In this document: piece by piece, positions 47,308-60,873 of the stretch
Position numbering within the stretch: the stretch's first letter is position 1
Layout: every line of letters starts with the position of its first letter
Assembly (NCBI RefSeq): GCF_000420165.1
Contig: NZ_ATUK01000013.1
Location: forward strand, 124,001 to 188,000
Length of the DNA stretch: 64,000 nucleotides
Direction of reading: 5' to 3'
Source: Thioalkalivibrio sp. AKL19
GTDB lineage: Bacteria > Pseudomonadota > Gammaproteobacteria > Ectothiorhodospirales > Ectothiorhodospiraceae
Notes under the pieces: generated by a model
Told to the model about the DNA's origin: nothing
The model's database searches: none
The model's input: the letters and a program-made list of their open reading frames with translations, nothing else
Program-made: the position numbers and the translations under genes

Positions 47308-47693
47308 TACGCACTCCGGGCGTTGGGGCCGCGGCGCATCAGTTCGTCCAGCAACTGCTCGCGGGCCAGGCGGTAGATCCCGTCCATCGGATGGGCCGTC
47401 ACGTCACAGTGACGAAAGCGCTCGGACAGGATGGTATCGGCTTGCTCCTCCATCTCCGGCGTGGGCCGGGCGGCCGCCGGTGTCTCCGGGGGGGTGTCCT
47501 GGCCGTCATTGGCCGCCGCATGTTCGTCCTCGATGACCTCGACGGTGCTGATGCCCCAGGACAGCAGCACGCGAATCTGCTTGTCCTGGAGGACCATGCC
47601 GGCGGGGATCAGGAGACGGCCCGAACGGTCATGCACCGCCGTCGCCAGCGTCTGACCGGACTGTACCGACTCCGTGGATATCCGTCGCCCCAT
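47307..47693 (-). CDS. Hypothetical protein linked to HDOD/c-di-GMP module
   Basis: 128 residues. The N-terminal ~55 residues (GRLLIPAGMVLQDKQIRVLLSWGISTVEVIED) look like the beta-rich segment that often precedes HD-GYP and HDOD domains; an acidic, Pro/Ala-rich linker (~60-80) and a helical tail with HPMDGIYRLAREQLLDEL follow. No named family. It lies 10 bp behind acnA and is coupled to the HDOD gene. It could be a split-off regulatory part of the HDOD protein. Confidence 0.6.
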   Translation of the reverse strand: MGRRISTESVQSGQTLATAVHDRSGRLLIPAGMVLQDKQIRVLLSWGISTVEVIEDEHAAANDGQDTPPETPAAARPTPEMEEQADTILSERFRHCDVTAHPMDGIYRLAREQLLDELMRRGPNARSA

Positions 47694-47703
47694 GGATCAG
47701 ACC

Positions 47704-50457
<2,754 letters not shown>

Positions 50458-50472
50458 GTGCGTCTTCCGCGT

Positions 50473-51153
50473 TCAGGTATTGAGTCGATTGAGGATGTCG
50501 TTCGCTTCGCGAATCAGCCGCTTGCGGCCAAAAAGTAGTTTCCAGCGCGATCCGCCGGCCTGGCGCCAGAGGACCGCCGCGCGGATCCCGGCCAGCAGCA
50601 GGGCGCGGATGCGCGCCGCGGTTTCGGGGTTGGACAGGTTGTTCTGTTCGCCCTGCACGATGATGCGCGGGCCGAGCTCGGAGATGGTCTCCTTGTAGAT
50701 CTCGGCCAGCCGGGCAATCACGCTTTCGTGCGTAATGTGGAAGTAGTCGATCTGGCGCTGGGCGCCCTGCAGGCCGTCGGTCAGCTTCTGCAGCATGTCG
50801 TCGCGCTTTTGCAGCTTGCGCTCGAGGAAGATCAGCCCGATGGCGTAACGGGTGATCTCCATGTCCGGCGGCTTGCTGCCGTTTTGCAACTGGCTCTCGA
50901 TGCGCTCCAGGCCACTGCGCAGGCTGACCGCCTCGCGGTAGACGGCCTCGGGAGTCTCGGCGTCGAAGGCGAACAGGCTGCCGATCAGGACCTCGAATTC
51001 GTATTCGTCGCAATTGCCGCGCCAGGCCAGATCCTTGACCAGGCTCGCGCACTGGAAGAGGGCGGCCAGCGCCAGGGTGCGGTTGTGATCGGAGCGGTCC
51101 AAACCAGTCGGTTCCTTGGGTGGGTCGGAGTCGGGTCGCCGGGCAGCGGCCAC
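50473..51153 (-). CDS. hflD: High-frequency lysogenisation protein HflD
   Basis: 226 residues from the GTG used here. The HflD core [21 protein letters not shown] and the later [18 protein letters not shown] match the family. HflD in E. coli binds phage lambda CII and is a peripheral membrane protein. A TTG at 51102 with AAGGA before it gives the usual short N-terminus and may be the true start. Positioned between mnmA and acnA on the same strand. Confidence 0.88.
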   Translation of the reverse strand: MAAARRPDSDPPKEPTGLDRSDHNRTLALAALFQCASLVKDLAWRGNCDEYEFEVLIGSLFAFDAETPEAVYREAVSLRSGLERIESQLQNGSKPPDMEITRYAIGLIFLERKLQKRDDMLQKLTDGLQGAQRQIDYFHITHESVIARLAEIYKETISELGPRIIVQGEQNNLSNPETAARIRALLLAGIRAAVLWRQAGGSRWKLLFGRKRLIREANDILNRLNT

Positions 51154-51177
51154 TATACCGGAAGTGGCCTGGGAGAC

Positions 51178-52275
51178 TCACGGCGCATTCGTGGTTCGTG
51201 TGGCGATCACCGCCCCGCCCAGGCAGACATCACCACGGTAAAAGGCGATGGACTGCCCCGGCGTCGCCGCCCGTTGGGGTATGTCGAAGACCACGGTGGC
51301 GCCGGTCGTGTCCAGTGCCTGCACCCGGCATTCCTGCAGGGGCTGGCGATGGCGCAAGCGGGCCTGGAGTGGTTCACCAGGGACCGGTACATCGTGGATC
51401 CAGTGAACGGGCTCCGTCGTCAGCGAGGGGCTCATCAAGAGCGGGTGCAGCGGGTCCTGGGCGACGACCAGGGTGTTGCCCTCCAGGTCCTTGTCGACGA
51501 CGTACCACGGGGCCTCGGCGAAGCCGTCGACCCCGCCGATCCCCAGGCCCTGGCGCTGGCCGAGGGTGTAGAACATCAGGCCCTGGTGGCGACCGACCAC
51601 CTGGCCCTCCGGGGTGCGCATGTCTCCCCCGGAGGCCTTTAGATACTGGGCGAGGAAGTCGCGGAAGCGTCGCTCGCCAATGAAGCAGATCCCGGTGGAG
51701 TCCTTGCGGGCGTGGTTCGGCAGGCCCAGTTCGCGCGCCCGCTCCCGGACCCGGTCCTTGGGGGTGTCGCCCAGCGGGAACAGGGCGGGGCGCAGTTGTT
51801 CCTGGGTCAGGGTGTGGAGGAAGTAGGTCTGGTCCTTGTTGGCATCGGCTGCCGTACACAGTTCGCTGTAGCCGGCGTGGTGGCGCACCCGGGCGTAGTG
51901 ACCCGTGGCGATCCGGGTGGCGCCCAGCTCGCGGGCGTGGTCGAGGAACGAGCGGAACTTGATCTCGCGGTTGCAGAGGATGTCCGGGTTCGGGGTACGC
52001 CCGGCCTCGTATTCATGGAGGAACCGGGCGAACACCCGCTGGCGGTAGTCCTCGGCAAAGTTGGCCTTGTGCAGCGGGATTTCCAGGCAGTCGGCGACTT
52101 CGCGGGCCATTTCGTAGTCGGCCTCGGCGGCGCAGTATTCGGCGTCGTCGTCATCCTCCCAGTTCTTCATGAAAAGGCCTTCGACGCGGTAGCCGGCCTC
52201 CAGCAGACGGCTGGCCGCGACGGCGGAGTCGACCCCGCCGGACAGGCCGATGATGACGCGCTCGCGACCGGTCAT
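51178..52275 (-). CDS. mnmA: tRNA-specific 2-thiouridylase MnmA
   Basis: 365 residues. PP-loop GLSGGVDS at 10-16, catalytic Cys101 in DILCNREIKF and Cys197 in STGICFIGERRF. It adds the s2 sulphur to U34 of Lys, Glu and Gln tRNAs, taking sulphur from the Tus relay, and acts with MnmC. Its ATG overlaps the nudJ stop as ATGA. The nudJ-mnmA-hflD order is the E. coli order. Confidence 0.96.
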   Translation of the reverse strand: MTGRERVIIGLSGGVDSAVAASRLLEAGYRVEGLFMKNWEDDDDAEYCAAEADYEMAREVADCLEIPLHKANFAEDYRQRVFARFLHEYEAGRTPNPDILCNREIKFRSFLDHARELGATRIATGHYARVRHHAGYSELCTAADANKDQTYFLHTLTQEQLRPALFPLGDTPKDRVRERARELGLPNHARKDSTGICFIGERRFRDFLAQYLKASGGDMRTPEGQVVGRHQGLMFYTLGQRQGLGIGGVDGFAEAPWYVVDKDLEGNTLVVAQDPLHPLLMSPSLTTEPVHWIHDVPVPGEPLQARLRHRQPLQECRVQALDTTGATVVFDIPQRAATPGQSIAFYRGDVCLGGAVIATRTTNAP

Positions 52276-52733
52276 TGCGCGGCGGTCCGCACAAGACTGC
52301 CGACCGACTCCAGGGGCAGCCGCAGGCCCTCGCGGTATCGGCGGATGCTGCGCATCACCAGCGGGCTGCGCAGCGGCCAGTCGCGTTCGGCCCTCTCGGG
52401 GGTCAGCCAGTGCAGGGCATGGATCGCCGGGTCGCGCGGCGCGGGCGATGGCAGCGGGGTCGCCGCACCGGAAAAGGTGACGCGCAGAATCACGGCCCCG
52501 CCCGCCAACTCCAGCAGGTCACAACCCAGGGTGGCGTCGGGCGTGAACGCCATGCAGGTTTCCTCCCGGACCTCGCGTACCACCGCGCCGATCAGGTCCT
52601 CTCCGGCATCCAGGTGTCCGGCCGGCTGGTTCAGGACCCGGCGCCCGCCATCGGTTTCCTCGACAAACAGGAACTGACCATCGTGTTCGATCACGGCGGC
52701 CACGGTGATGTGACAGGGGAGGCGGTCGGTCAT
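52272..52733 (-). CDS. nudJ: NUDIX phosphatase NudJ
   Basis: 153 residues, the length of E. coli NudJ. Nudix box at 39-60: [22 protein letters not shown], with E45, R53, E54, E57 and E58 placed as required. NudJ hydrolyses thiamine-PP and (d)NTP-type substrates. The ATG chosen follows CCGCC without a strong ribosome-binding site; the frame is open further 5' but starts there would run into icd's control region. It overlaps mnmA. Confidence 0.88.
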   Translation of the reverse strand: MTDRLPCHITVAAVIEHDGQFLFVEETDGGRRVLNQPAGHLDAGEDLIGAVVREVREETCMAFTPDATLGCDLLELAGGAVILRVTFSGAATPLPSPAPRDPAIHALHWLTPERAERDWPLRSPLVMRSIRRYREGLRLPLESVGSLVRTAAQ

Positions 52734-52826
52734 GCGGCGAATGATAACGCAGCCGCCGGGGCAGGCTGCCATTCCGGAACGCGCAATCCGTACCCCTTCG
52801 CCCACCGGAAACGGCGTTTCGGCATG

Positions 52827-52832
52827 TATAAT
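52827..52832 (+). promoter_or_regulatory. Consensus -10 element upstream of icd
   Basis: TATAAT, a perfect -10 hexamer, sits 55 bp before the icd ATG; the -35 region (CCGGAA) is poor, as for activated promoters. The divergent nudJ promoter should lie in the same 154-bp gap. Confidence 0.55.
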
Positions 52833-52887
52833 CGAGCCATACGCAATCAACCCATCGATTTTCTCGAGTTCCGCACAAGGAGTTTGC

Positions 52888-54144
<1,257 letters not shown>

Positions 54145-54257
54145 CGAACGGGCAGCAGGTGGTCGGAGTGTCCGTAAGGGCACTTGGCCCCAGCCCGGAA
54201 CCATTCGAGGATGGAGACGACCCAAACGAGTAACCGCTGAAGGCGCGAGTTCGACCG

Positions 54258-54584
54258 ATGAGTGAAGACAAGCCCCAAAACCCCGATCGAGACGACTCGG
54301 TAACGGTCGAAGAATCGAGGCCGGAGCTCAAGCCACCGCGACAGTACAAGGTGGTCCTGCTCAACGACGATTTCACGCCGATGGAGTTCGTGATCGAGGT
54401 ACTGGAGACCTTCTTCAGCATGGATCGCGAAAAGGCCACCCGGGTGATGCTGCACGTGCACACGCGCGGCAAGGGAGTATGCGGCATCTTTACCCGGGAT
54501 GTGGCCGAGACCAAGGTGGCGCAGGTGAACGACTACGCCCGCAGTCATCAGCACCCACTGCTTTGCTCGATGGAGGAGGCCTGA
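54258..54584 (+). CDS. clpS: ATP-dependent Clp protease adaptor ClpS
   Basis: 108 residues. The N-degron-binding core [16 protein letters not shown] and [21 protein letters not shown] are conserved. It hands N-end-rule substrates to ClpA, encoded 5 bp later. The N-terminal tail (~30 residues) is acidic and flexible as in the family. Confidence 0.95.
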   Translation: MSEDKPQNPDRDDSVTVEESRPELKPPRQYKVVLLNDDFTPMEFVIEVLETFFSMDREKATRVMLHVHTRGKGVCGIFTRDVAETKVAQVNDYARSHQHPLLCSMEEA

Positions 54585-54589
54585 CTCCC

Positions 54590-56860
54590 ATGCTCGACAA
54601 GGAACTCGAATTCAGCCTGAACATGGTCTTCAAAGAGGCCCGCGAAAAACGTCACGAGTTCGTGACCGTTGAGCACTTGCTGATGGCGCTGGCGCAGAAT
54701 CCCAGCGCGGCCACGGTGCTGCGGGCTTGCGGGGGCGATCTCGATCGCATCCGTGACGAGCTTGAGGCCTATATCGACGAGAACACGCCGCGCATCCCGC
54801 CGAACGATTCGCGCGAGACGCAACCGACGCTGGGTTTCCAGCGCGTGCTGCAACGGGCGGTGTTCCACGTGCAGTCCAGCGGACGCAAGGAGGTGTCCGG
54901 CGCCAATGTCCTGGTCGCGCTGTTCGGCGAGCAGGACAGCCAGGCCCTGTACGTACTGGGCCAGCAGAATATCTCGCGCCTGGACGTGGTCAATTTCATC
55001 TCGCACGGCATCTCGAAGGTGGGCGAGGACGAGCTCGGGGCGCAGCCCACCCCGAACGAGTCCCAGGCCGAGCCGGTGGAAGGCGAGCGCGACGACAAGA
55101 CCAACGCGCTGCAGCTCTACGCCAGCAACCTCAATGACAAGGCACGCAGGGACGAAATCGACCCGTTGATCGGTCGCGATCACGAGATCGAGCGGACCAT
55201 CCAGATCCTCTGCCGCCGGCGCAAGAACAACCCGCTGCTGGTGGGCGAGGCCGGCGTCGGGAAGACCGCCATTGCCGAGGGTCTCGCCCGGCGCATCGTC
55301 GACGACCAGGTGCCGGAGGCGATCGAATCCGCCACCGTCTATGCCCTGGACCTCGGCGCCCTGGTGGCCGGTACCAAGTATCGGGGTGACTTCGAGAAGC
55401 GCCTGAAGGGCGTGCTGGCCCAGCTCAAGAAGGAGCCGGGGGCGGTGCTGTTCATCGACGAGATCCACACCATCATCGGGGCCGGCGCGGCCTCCGGCGG
55501 GGTGATGGACGCCTCCAACCTGATCAAGCCGATGCTCGCCTCGGGCGAATTGAAGTGTATTGGGTCCACCACCTATCAGGAATACCGCGGCATTTTCGAG
55601 AAGGATCGCGCCCTGGCGCGGCGCTTCCAGAAGATCGAGGTGCCGGAGCCGACGGTGGACGAGACCGAGCAGATCCTGCGCGGGCTCAAGTCCCGGTTCG
55701 AGATGCACCACAACGTGCGCTTCACCAAACCGGCCCTGCGGGCGGCCGCGGAGCTGGCCGATCGCTACATCACCGACCGCTTCCTGCCGGACAAGGCGAT
55801 CGACCTGATCGACGAGGCCGGGGCCAGTCGGCAGTTGCAGCCGGTCAGCCAGCGCAAGAAGACCATTGGCGTGCAGGATATCGAGACGATCGTGGCCAAG
55901 ATCGCGCGCATCCCGCCGAAGTCGGTCTCCAGCTCCGACAAGGAGACCCTGCGCAACCTCGACCGCAACCTGAAGATGACCGTCTTCGGCCAGGACGAGG
56001 CCATCGGGACCCTGGCGACCGCCATCAAGATGGCGCGCTCTGGGCTGGGCGATATGGACAAGCCGATTGGCTCGTTCCTGTTTGCCGGCCCGACGGGGGT
56101 GGGCAAGACCGAGGTCACGCGTCAGCTGGCGCAGCAGATGGGCATCCACCTGGCCCGCTTCGACATGTCCGAGTACATGGAGCGGCACACCGTGTCCCGC
56201 CTGATCGGGGCCCCGCCGGGCTATGTCGGCTACGACGAGGGTGGTCTGCTGACCGACGCCATCCTGAAGCATCCGCATTGCGTGTTGTTGCTGGACGAGA
56301 TCGAGAAGGCGCACCCGGATGTCTTCAACGTGCTCCTGCAGGTGATGGACCACGGCACGCTGACCGACGCCAACGGCCGCGAGGTGGACTTCCGCAACGT
56401 GATCCTGGTGATGACCACCAACGCCGGCGCCGAACAGGCGAATCGTCCGTCGGTGGGGTTCACCCAGCAGGACCACTCCAGCGATGCAATGGAGGCAATC
56501 AAGCGCACCTTCACACCGGAGTTCCGCAACCGCCTGGATGCCACGATCCAGTTCGGCCCGCTGGACGAGGCCACCATCCTGAACGTGGTGGACAAGTTCC
56601 TGATCCAGTTGCAGGCCCAGCTCGACGAGAAGAAGGTGCACCTGACCGTGGAGCCGGAGGCCCGGGCCTGGCTGGCCGAGCACGGCTACGACGCCAAGAT
56701 GGGCGCGCGGCCGATGGCGCGCACGCTGCAGGAGCACATCAAGAAGCCCCTGGCCGACGAGCTGCTGTTCGGGCGCCTTGCGCATGGCGGGGAAGTGGTG
56801 GTCCGACTGGGCGAGTCCGGCCTGGAACTGGACATTCAGGAGGCGGCTGTGTCGTCCTGA
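54590..56860 (+). CDS. clpA: ATP-dependent Clp protease ATPase subunit ClpA
   Basis: 756 residues, E. coli ClpA length. N-terminal repeat ([19 protein letters not shown]), Walker A1 GEAGVGKT, Walker B1 LFIDEIHTI, Walker A2 GPTGVGKT, B2 [12 protein letters not shown]; the middle coiled coil of ClpB is absent. The ClpP-docking loop reads VGF at 622-624 in place of IGL/IGF. It unfolds substrates for ClpP. Coupled to clpS. Confidence 0.96.
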   Translation: MLDKELEFSLNMVFKEAREKRHEFVTVEHLLMALAQNPSAATVLRACGGDLDRIRDELEAYIDENTPRIPPNDSRETQPTLGFQRVLQRAVFHVQSSGRKEVSGANVLVALFGEQDSQALYVLGQQNISRLDVVNFISHGISKVGEDELGAQPTPNESQAEPVEGERDDKTNALQLYASNLNDKARRDEIDPLIGRDHEIERTIQILCRRRKNNPLLVGEAGVGKTAIAEGLARRIVDDQVPEAIESATVYALDLGALVAGTKYRGDFEKRLKGVLAQLKKEPGAVLFIDEIHTIIGAGAASGGVMDASNLIKPMLASGELKCIGSTTYQEYRGIFEKDRALARRFQKIEVPEPTVDETEQILRGLKSRFEMHHNVRFTKPALRAAAELADRYITDRFLPDKAIDLIDEAGASRQLQPVSQRKKTIGVQDIETIVAKIARIPPKSVSSSDKETLRNLDRNLKMTVFGQDEAIGTLATAIKMARSGLGDMDKPIGSFLFAGPTGVGKTEVTRQLAQQMGIHLARFDMSEYMERHTVSRLIGAPPGYVGYDEGGLLTDAILKHPHCVLLLDEIEKAHPDVFNVLLQVMDHGTLTDANGREVDFRNVILVMTTNAGAEQANRPSVGFTQQDHSSDAMEAIKRTFTPEFRNRLDATIQFGPLDEATILNVVDKFLIQLQAQLDEKKVHLTVEPEARAWLAEHGYDAKMGARPMARTLQEHIKKPLADELLFGRLAHGGEVVVRLGESGLELDIQEAAVSS

Positions 56861-56900
56861 CGCGGCGGTTCGGCGCAGGCGGGTCCGCAAGGGCCCGCAA

Positions 56901-56935
56901 ACGAAGAAGCCCCGGTCCGGCCGGGGCTTCTTCGT
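56901..56935. terminator. Bidirectional terminator between clpA and infA
   Basis: Perfect 15-bp arms ACGAAGAAGCCCCGG and CCGGGGCTTCTTCGT with a 5-base loop, ending in T-rich bases on both strands. It lies between convergent clpA and infA. Confidence 0.85.
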
Positions 56936-56947
56936 AGGAGAGGGAAC

Positions 56948-57166
56948 TTACTTGTTGCGGTAGACGATGCGACCCTTGGTCAGGTCGTAGGGCGTCATCT
57001 GCACGATCACCTTGTCACCGCGCAGGATCCGGATGTAATGCTTGCGCATCTTTCCGGAGATGTGCGCCGTGATCGTGTGCCCATTTTCGAGCTCCACCCG
57101 GAAGGTGGTGTTCGGGAGCGTCTCGACGACGGTGCCCTCCAGCTCGATTTCGTCTTCCTTCGCCAT
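56948..57166 (-). CDS. infA: Translation initiation factor IF-1
   Basis: 72 residues, the usual IF-1 length, [22 protein letters not shown] and the C-terminal [15 protein letters not shown] of the S1/OB fold. It helps IF-2 and IF-3 select the start codon. AGAGGA precedes the ATG. Convergent with clpA across a strong terminator; clpA-infA adjacency is common in gammaproteobacteria. Confidence 0.97.
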   Translation of the reverse strand: MAKEDEIELEGTVVETLPNTTFRVELENGHTITAHISGKMRKHYIRILRGDKVIVQMTPYDLTKGRIVYRNK

Positions 57167-57197
57167 ACAGTTCCTCTCGTATTGAATCAAGGTGGCG

Positions 57198-57227
57198 ACA
57201 TTATCCGGATGCGCCGGTGGAACACAA
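57198..57227 (-). promoter_or_regulatory. Candidate infA promoter
   Basis: On the minus strand TTGTGT and TAATGT are 18 bp apart; -10 ends about 32 bp before the ATG. Match is moderate. Confidence 0.4.
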
Positions 57228-57317
57228 GTCATGACGCGCCTCGCGCCGCTTGCTGGTCGCATCAGAGGGGCGGCTGAACCGGGCGGTGGCCGCGCGAGGC
57301 ACGCCTATCCTCCGCGT

Positions 57318-57346
57318 TTGCCGACACTTAACGGACCGCCTACACT
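57318..57346 (+). promoter_or_regulatory. Candidate fabD promoter
   Basis: TTGCCG and TACACT are separated by exactly 17 bp, four of six matches each; the ATG of fabD is 31 bp further. A CGCGCG...CGCGCG pair lies in the 5' leader. Confidence 0.5.
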
Positions 57347-57377
57347 ACGCGCGCTTTCACGCGCGAGACCATTGCGA

Positions 57378-58322
57378 ATGACAACATCTTGGGCAGCTGT
57401 TTTTCCGGGGCAGGGTTCCCAGTCCACCGGCATGCTGGCCGATCTGGGCGACGATCATGCCATTGTCCGCGACACCTTCCAGGAGGCGTCGGACTGCCTC
57501 GACGCCGATCTCTGGAGCCTGTGCCAGCACGGGCCCGTGGAGCAGCTGAACCAGACGGAATGGACGCAACCGGTGATGCTGGCCGCGGGGGTTGCCGCCT
57601 GGCGGCTGCTGAGCGAACAGACGTCCGCGCGTCCGCAGGCGGTTGCCGGGCACAGCCTCGGCGAATACAGCGCCCTGGTCGCCGCCGGGGTGCTCCGCTT
57701 TCCCGATGCCGTTCGCCTGGTGGCCGAACGCGCCCGGGCCATGCAGGCCGCCGTACCGGAAGGCGAGGGCGCGATGGCCGCGATCCTGGGGCTGGAGGAC
57801 GACGCGGTGCGGGGTCTTTGCGACGAGCACGCGGGGGGCGAGGTACTGGAGGCCGTCAACCTGAACGCCCCGGGCCAGATCGTCATCGCCGGTAATGTGG
57901 CGGCGGTCGAGCGGGCCGTGGGGGCGGCGAAGGATGCGGGGGCCAAGCGAGCCCTGAAGCTGCCGGTATCCGTCCCCTCGCATTGTGCGCTGATGCGCCC
58001 TGCGGCGGATCGCCTGCAGGCCGCGCTGGACCGCACCACCTTCAACCCGCCGGCGATCCCGGTCTGGCAGAATGTGACGGCAGCACCGGCGGATTCCGCC
58101 GAGGTGATCAAGGACAATCTCGCCGCACAGCTGTATCGTCCGGTGCGCTGGGTCGAGATCGTACAGGGGCTGCGCGGACAGGGCGTGGCGGTACAGGTCG
58201 AATGCGGCCCGGGGCGCGTGCTGACCGGTCTGGCCAAGCGGATCGACCGCGAACTGGAACTGTTCGATGTCGCCGACCGCGATACGCTGAAGGCCACCCT
58301 CGAGCGCCTGGGGCGGGATTGA
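57378..58322 (+). CDS. fabD: Malonyl-CoA:ACP transacylase (FabD)
   Basis: 314 residues. FPGQGSQ near the N-terminus, GHSLGEYSAL with the catalytic Ser, and a later SVPSHCALM with the catalytic His. It loads malonyl onto ACP for fatty-acid synthesis. The usual upstream plsX-fabH-rpmF genes are not present; infA, divergently transcribed, precedes it. The ATG at 57378 gives the usual start. Confidence 0.95.
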   Translation: MTTSWAAVFPGQGSQSTGMLADLGDDHAIVRDTFQEASDCLDADLWSLCQHGPVEQLNQTEWTQPVMLAAGVAAWRLLSEQTSARPQAVAGHSLGEYSALVAAGVLRFPDAVRLVAERARAMQAAVPEGEGAMAAILGLEDDAVRGLCDEHAGGEVLEAVNLNAPGQIVIAGNVAAVERAVGAAKDAGAKRALKLPVSVPSHCALMRPAADRLQAALDRTTFNPPAIPVWQNVTAAPADSAEVIKDNLAAQLYRPVRWVEIVQGLRGQGVAVQVECGPGRVLTGLAKRIDRELELFDVADRDTLKATLERLGRD

Positions 58323-58402
58323 GCCGGCTCGCCCGGGATCTTCTGGGTGGGCCAGCCACCCCCGTCGTCGTGAATCCCTTTTACTGAAGCAAAGGCACAA
58401 CC

Positions 58403-59140
58403 ATGTCCGACAGCAAACGTGTAGCCCTGGTCACCGGCGCCAGCCGCGGAATCGGCGCCGCCATCGCACGCCGACTGGCCGAGCAGGGCCTTCAGGTAAT
58501 CGGCACCGCCACCAGCGAGGCCGGCGCCGACCGGATCACCGAGGCCCTGAAGGAATGGGGCGGCCGCGGTATCGCAATGGACGTAACCGATGCCGAATCC
58601 GTCGCCGGCGGCCTGAAGGCGATCCAGGACCAGGAAGGGGCGATCGAGGTGCTGGTGAACAATGCCGGCATTACCCGCGACAACCTGTTCATGCGCATGA
58701 AGGACGAGGAGTGGGATGCGATCATCGACACCAACCTCTCCGCCGCCGTGCGCCTGACCCAGCGGCTGCTGAAGGGCATGATGAAGCTGCGCCGTGGGCG
58801 CATCATCCTGATCGGATCCGTGGTGGGCTCCACCGGCAACGCCGGGCAGACCAATTACGCGGCCGCCAAGGCGGGACTGGCAGGCTTTGCCCGCTCGCTG
58901 GCGCGCGAGGTCGGGAGCCGCAACATCACGGTCAACACCGTGGCCCCCGGGTTCATCGACACCGACATGACGCGCGATCTGGGTGACGACACCAAGGAGG
59001 CTCTGCTGGGACAGATCCCGCTGGGGCGGCTGGGTGCGCCGGAGGAGATCGCCGCGACGGTGGGTTTCCTAGCCTCGGAAGAGGCGGGTTACATCACCGG
59101 CGAGACCTTGCACGTGAACGGCGGGATGTTCATGCACTGA
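58403..59140 (+). CDS. fabG: 3-oxoacyl-ACP reductase (FabG)
   Basis: 245 residues, short-chain dehydrogenase. TGASRGIG nucleotide motif near the N-terminus, NNAG, catalytic Ser (IGSVVG), and YAAAK (Tyr, Lys). NADPH-dependent reduction of the 3-oxo group. Second gene of the fab run, 80 bp after fabD. Confidence 0.95.
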   Translation: MSDSKRVALVTGASRGIGAAIARRLAEQGLQVIGTATSEAGADRITEALKEWGGRGIAMDVTDAESVAGGLKAIQDQEGAIEVLVNNAGITRDNLFMRMKDEEWDAIIDTNLSAAVRLTQRLLKGMMKLRRGRIILIGSVVGSTGNAGQTNYAAAKAGLAGFARSLAREVGSRNITVNTVAPGFIDTDMTRDLGDDTKEALLGQIPLGRLGAPEEIAATVGFLASEEAGYITGETLHVNGGMFMH

Positions 59141-59173
59141 TCACGACGGGCCGGCCGCAGGCCGCCCTTATGG

Positions 59174-59210
59174 CCCGCTGCGCGGATCGCTAGATCGCGG
59201 CGGGGCTTTT
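59174..59210 (+). terminator. Hairpin with T-run between fabG and acpP
   Basis: CCCGC-TG-CGCG pairs with CGCGGCGGG (bulged TG) and is followed by CTTTT. It would stop or reduce read-through from fabG. A TAGAAT box (59214-59219) just beyond it may be the acpP promoter -10. Confidence 0.5.
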
Positions 59211-59268
59211 CTCTAGAATGGCGGACCTTTCAACGAAGCCGCCTCACACCGAAGGGGATTTCTGAACC

Positions 59269-59508
59269 ATGAGTAGCATTGAAGAACGCGTCAAGAAGAT
59301 CGTTGTCGAGCAACTGGGAGTCAAGGAAGAGGACGTGACCAACGCCGCCGCTTTCGTCGACGACCTGGGTGCGGATTCGCTGGACACGGTGGAACTGGTG
59401 ATGGCGCTCGAAGAGGAATTCGAGACCGAGATCCCCGACGAGCAGGCGGAAAAGATCACCACCGTGCAGCAGGCGATCGATTACATCAACGAGCACATGA
59501 AGGACTGA
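59269..59508 (+). CDS. acpP: Acyl carrier protein
   Basis: 79 residues, acidic. Phosphopantetheine site [10 protein letters not shown] with Ser37, as in E. coli AcpP. Carrier of growing acyl chains for FabD/G/F. AcpP levels are often set by its own promoter; a -10-like TAGAAT lies 50 bp ahead. Confidence 0.97.
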   Translation: MSSIEERVKKIVVEQLGVKEEDVTNAAAFVDDLGADSLDTVELVMALEEEFETEIPDEQAEKITTVQQAIDYINEHMKD

Positions 59509-59545
59509 TCCGACGCCTCCGGGCGCCGGTCAGGACGACGCGAAC

Positions 59546-59571
59546 GGGCCTTCCTGCGCGCAGGGCGGCCC
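59546..59571 (+). terminator. Possible attenuating hairpin between acpP and fabF
   Basis: GGGCC and GGCCC arms surround the palindrome CCTGCGCGCAGG; no long T-run follows (CTTCGTCGTT). Weak terminator or RNA stabiliser at the acpP 3' end. Confidence 0.45.
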
Positions 59572-59619
59572 TTCGTCGTTTCGCTGAACGCGTATTTCAG
59601 TCTTTCGAGGAGAACATCA

Positions 59620-60858
59620 TTGGCTAAGCGACGTGTCGTGATTACCGGACTGGGGATCGTCTCCCCGGTCGGATCCACTATCGACAAGGCCTGGAGCAAC
59701 ATCAAGGCCGGCAAGAGCGGCATTTCCCCCATCGATGTCTTCGATGCCTCGGAGATGCCGGTAAAGATCTCCGGTGCGGTTCGGGACTTCGAGGCCAATG
59801 ACTACGTCCCGACGAAAGACCAGAAGAAGATGGACACCTTCGTCCTCTACGGGATCGCCGCCGGGCTGCAGGCCCTGGACGATTCGGGGCTGGAGGTGAC
59901 CGAGGAAAACGCCGAGCGCATCGGGGTCGCCATTGGCTCCGGGATCGGTGGTCTGCCGTACATCGAGCGCTCCTACGGCGCGTATCTGAAGGGCGGGGCG
60001 CGCAAGATCTCGCCGTTCTTCGTGCCCAGCGCCATCATCAACATGGTGGCCGGGAACCTGTCCATCATGCGCAACCTGCAGGGCCCGAACATCTCCATCG
60101 TCTCGGCCTGCGCCACCGGTACCCACAACATTGGTGACGCCGCGCGCATGATCGCCTACGGCGATGCCGACGCGATGGTTGCCGGCGGCGCCGAGATGGC
60201 CACCACGCCCCTCGGCATTGGTGGGTTTGCGGCCGCGCGGGCGCTGTCCACCCGCAACGACGACCCGGAACGCGCCTCGCGTCCCTGGGATCAGGACCGC
60301 GACGGCTTCGTGCTCAGTGACGGTGCCGGCGTGATGATGCTGGAAGAGTACGAGCACGCGAAGGCCCGCGGGGCCAACATCTACTGCGAGATCGCCGGGT
60401 TCGCCTGGAATGCCGATGCGCACCACATGACGCAGCCCGTACAGGATGGCTCGGGCGCCGCGAAGTGCATGCATCGCGCGCTGAAGGATGCGGGCGTGAA
60501 TCCGGAAGAGGTCGGGTATATCAATGCCCACGGGACGTCGACCCCGGCCGGTGACCTGGCCGAAACCCAGGGGCTGAAGAAGGCCTTCGGCGATCATGCC
60601 TACAAGCTGCTGGTGAACTCGACCAAGTCGATGACCGGCCACCTGCTGGGCGCCGCCGGTGGCATCGAGGGCGTGTTCACGGCCCTCGCGCTGCGCGACC
60701 AGGTCTCGCCGCCAACCATCAACCTGGAGAACCCGGGCGAGGGTTGCGATCTCGATTACGTCGCCAACGAGGCGCGCGAGATGAATACCAAGGTCGGGCT
60801 GTCCAACTCGTTCGGGTTCGGCGGCACCAACGGCACCCTGGTGTTCCGCAGCATCTGA
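59620..60858 (+). CDS. fabF: 3-oxoacyl-ACP synthase II (FabF)
   Basis: 412 residues. Active-site Cys164 in [11 protein letters not shown]; His pair in NAHGTSTP and [25 protein letters not shown] at the C-terminus. Condenses malonyl-ACP with acyl-ACP. The start is TTG with CGAGGAG upstream; no ATG or GTG offers the family N-terminus ([15 protein letters not shown]). Confidence 0.95.
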   Translation: MAKRRVVITGLGIVSPVGSTIDKAWSNIKAGKSGISPIDVFDASEMPVKISGAVRDFEANDYVPTKDQKKMDTFVLYGIAAGLQALDDSGLEVTEENAERIGVAIGSGIGGLPYIERSYGAYLKGGARKISPFFVPSAIINMVAGNLSIMRNLQGPNISIVSACATGTHNIGDAARMIAYGDADAMVAGGAEMATTPLGIGGFAAARALSTRNDDPERASRPWDQDRDGFVLSDGAGVMMLEEYEHAKARGANIYCEIAGFAWNADAHHMTQPVQDGSGAAKCMHRALKDAGVNPEEVGYINAHGTSTPAGDLAETQGLKKAFGDHAYKLLVNSTKSMTGHLLGAAGGIEGVFTALALRDQVSPPTINLENPGEGCDLDYVANEAREMNTKVGLSNSFGFGGTNGTLVFRSI

Positions 60859-60873
60859 CGCTGCGGCGCCGCC

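Noticed and set aside
54548-56890. A 780-codon open frame antisense to clpA
   Set aside because: High GC third positions open the opposite strand; it has no domain and clpA on the other strand is certain.
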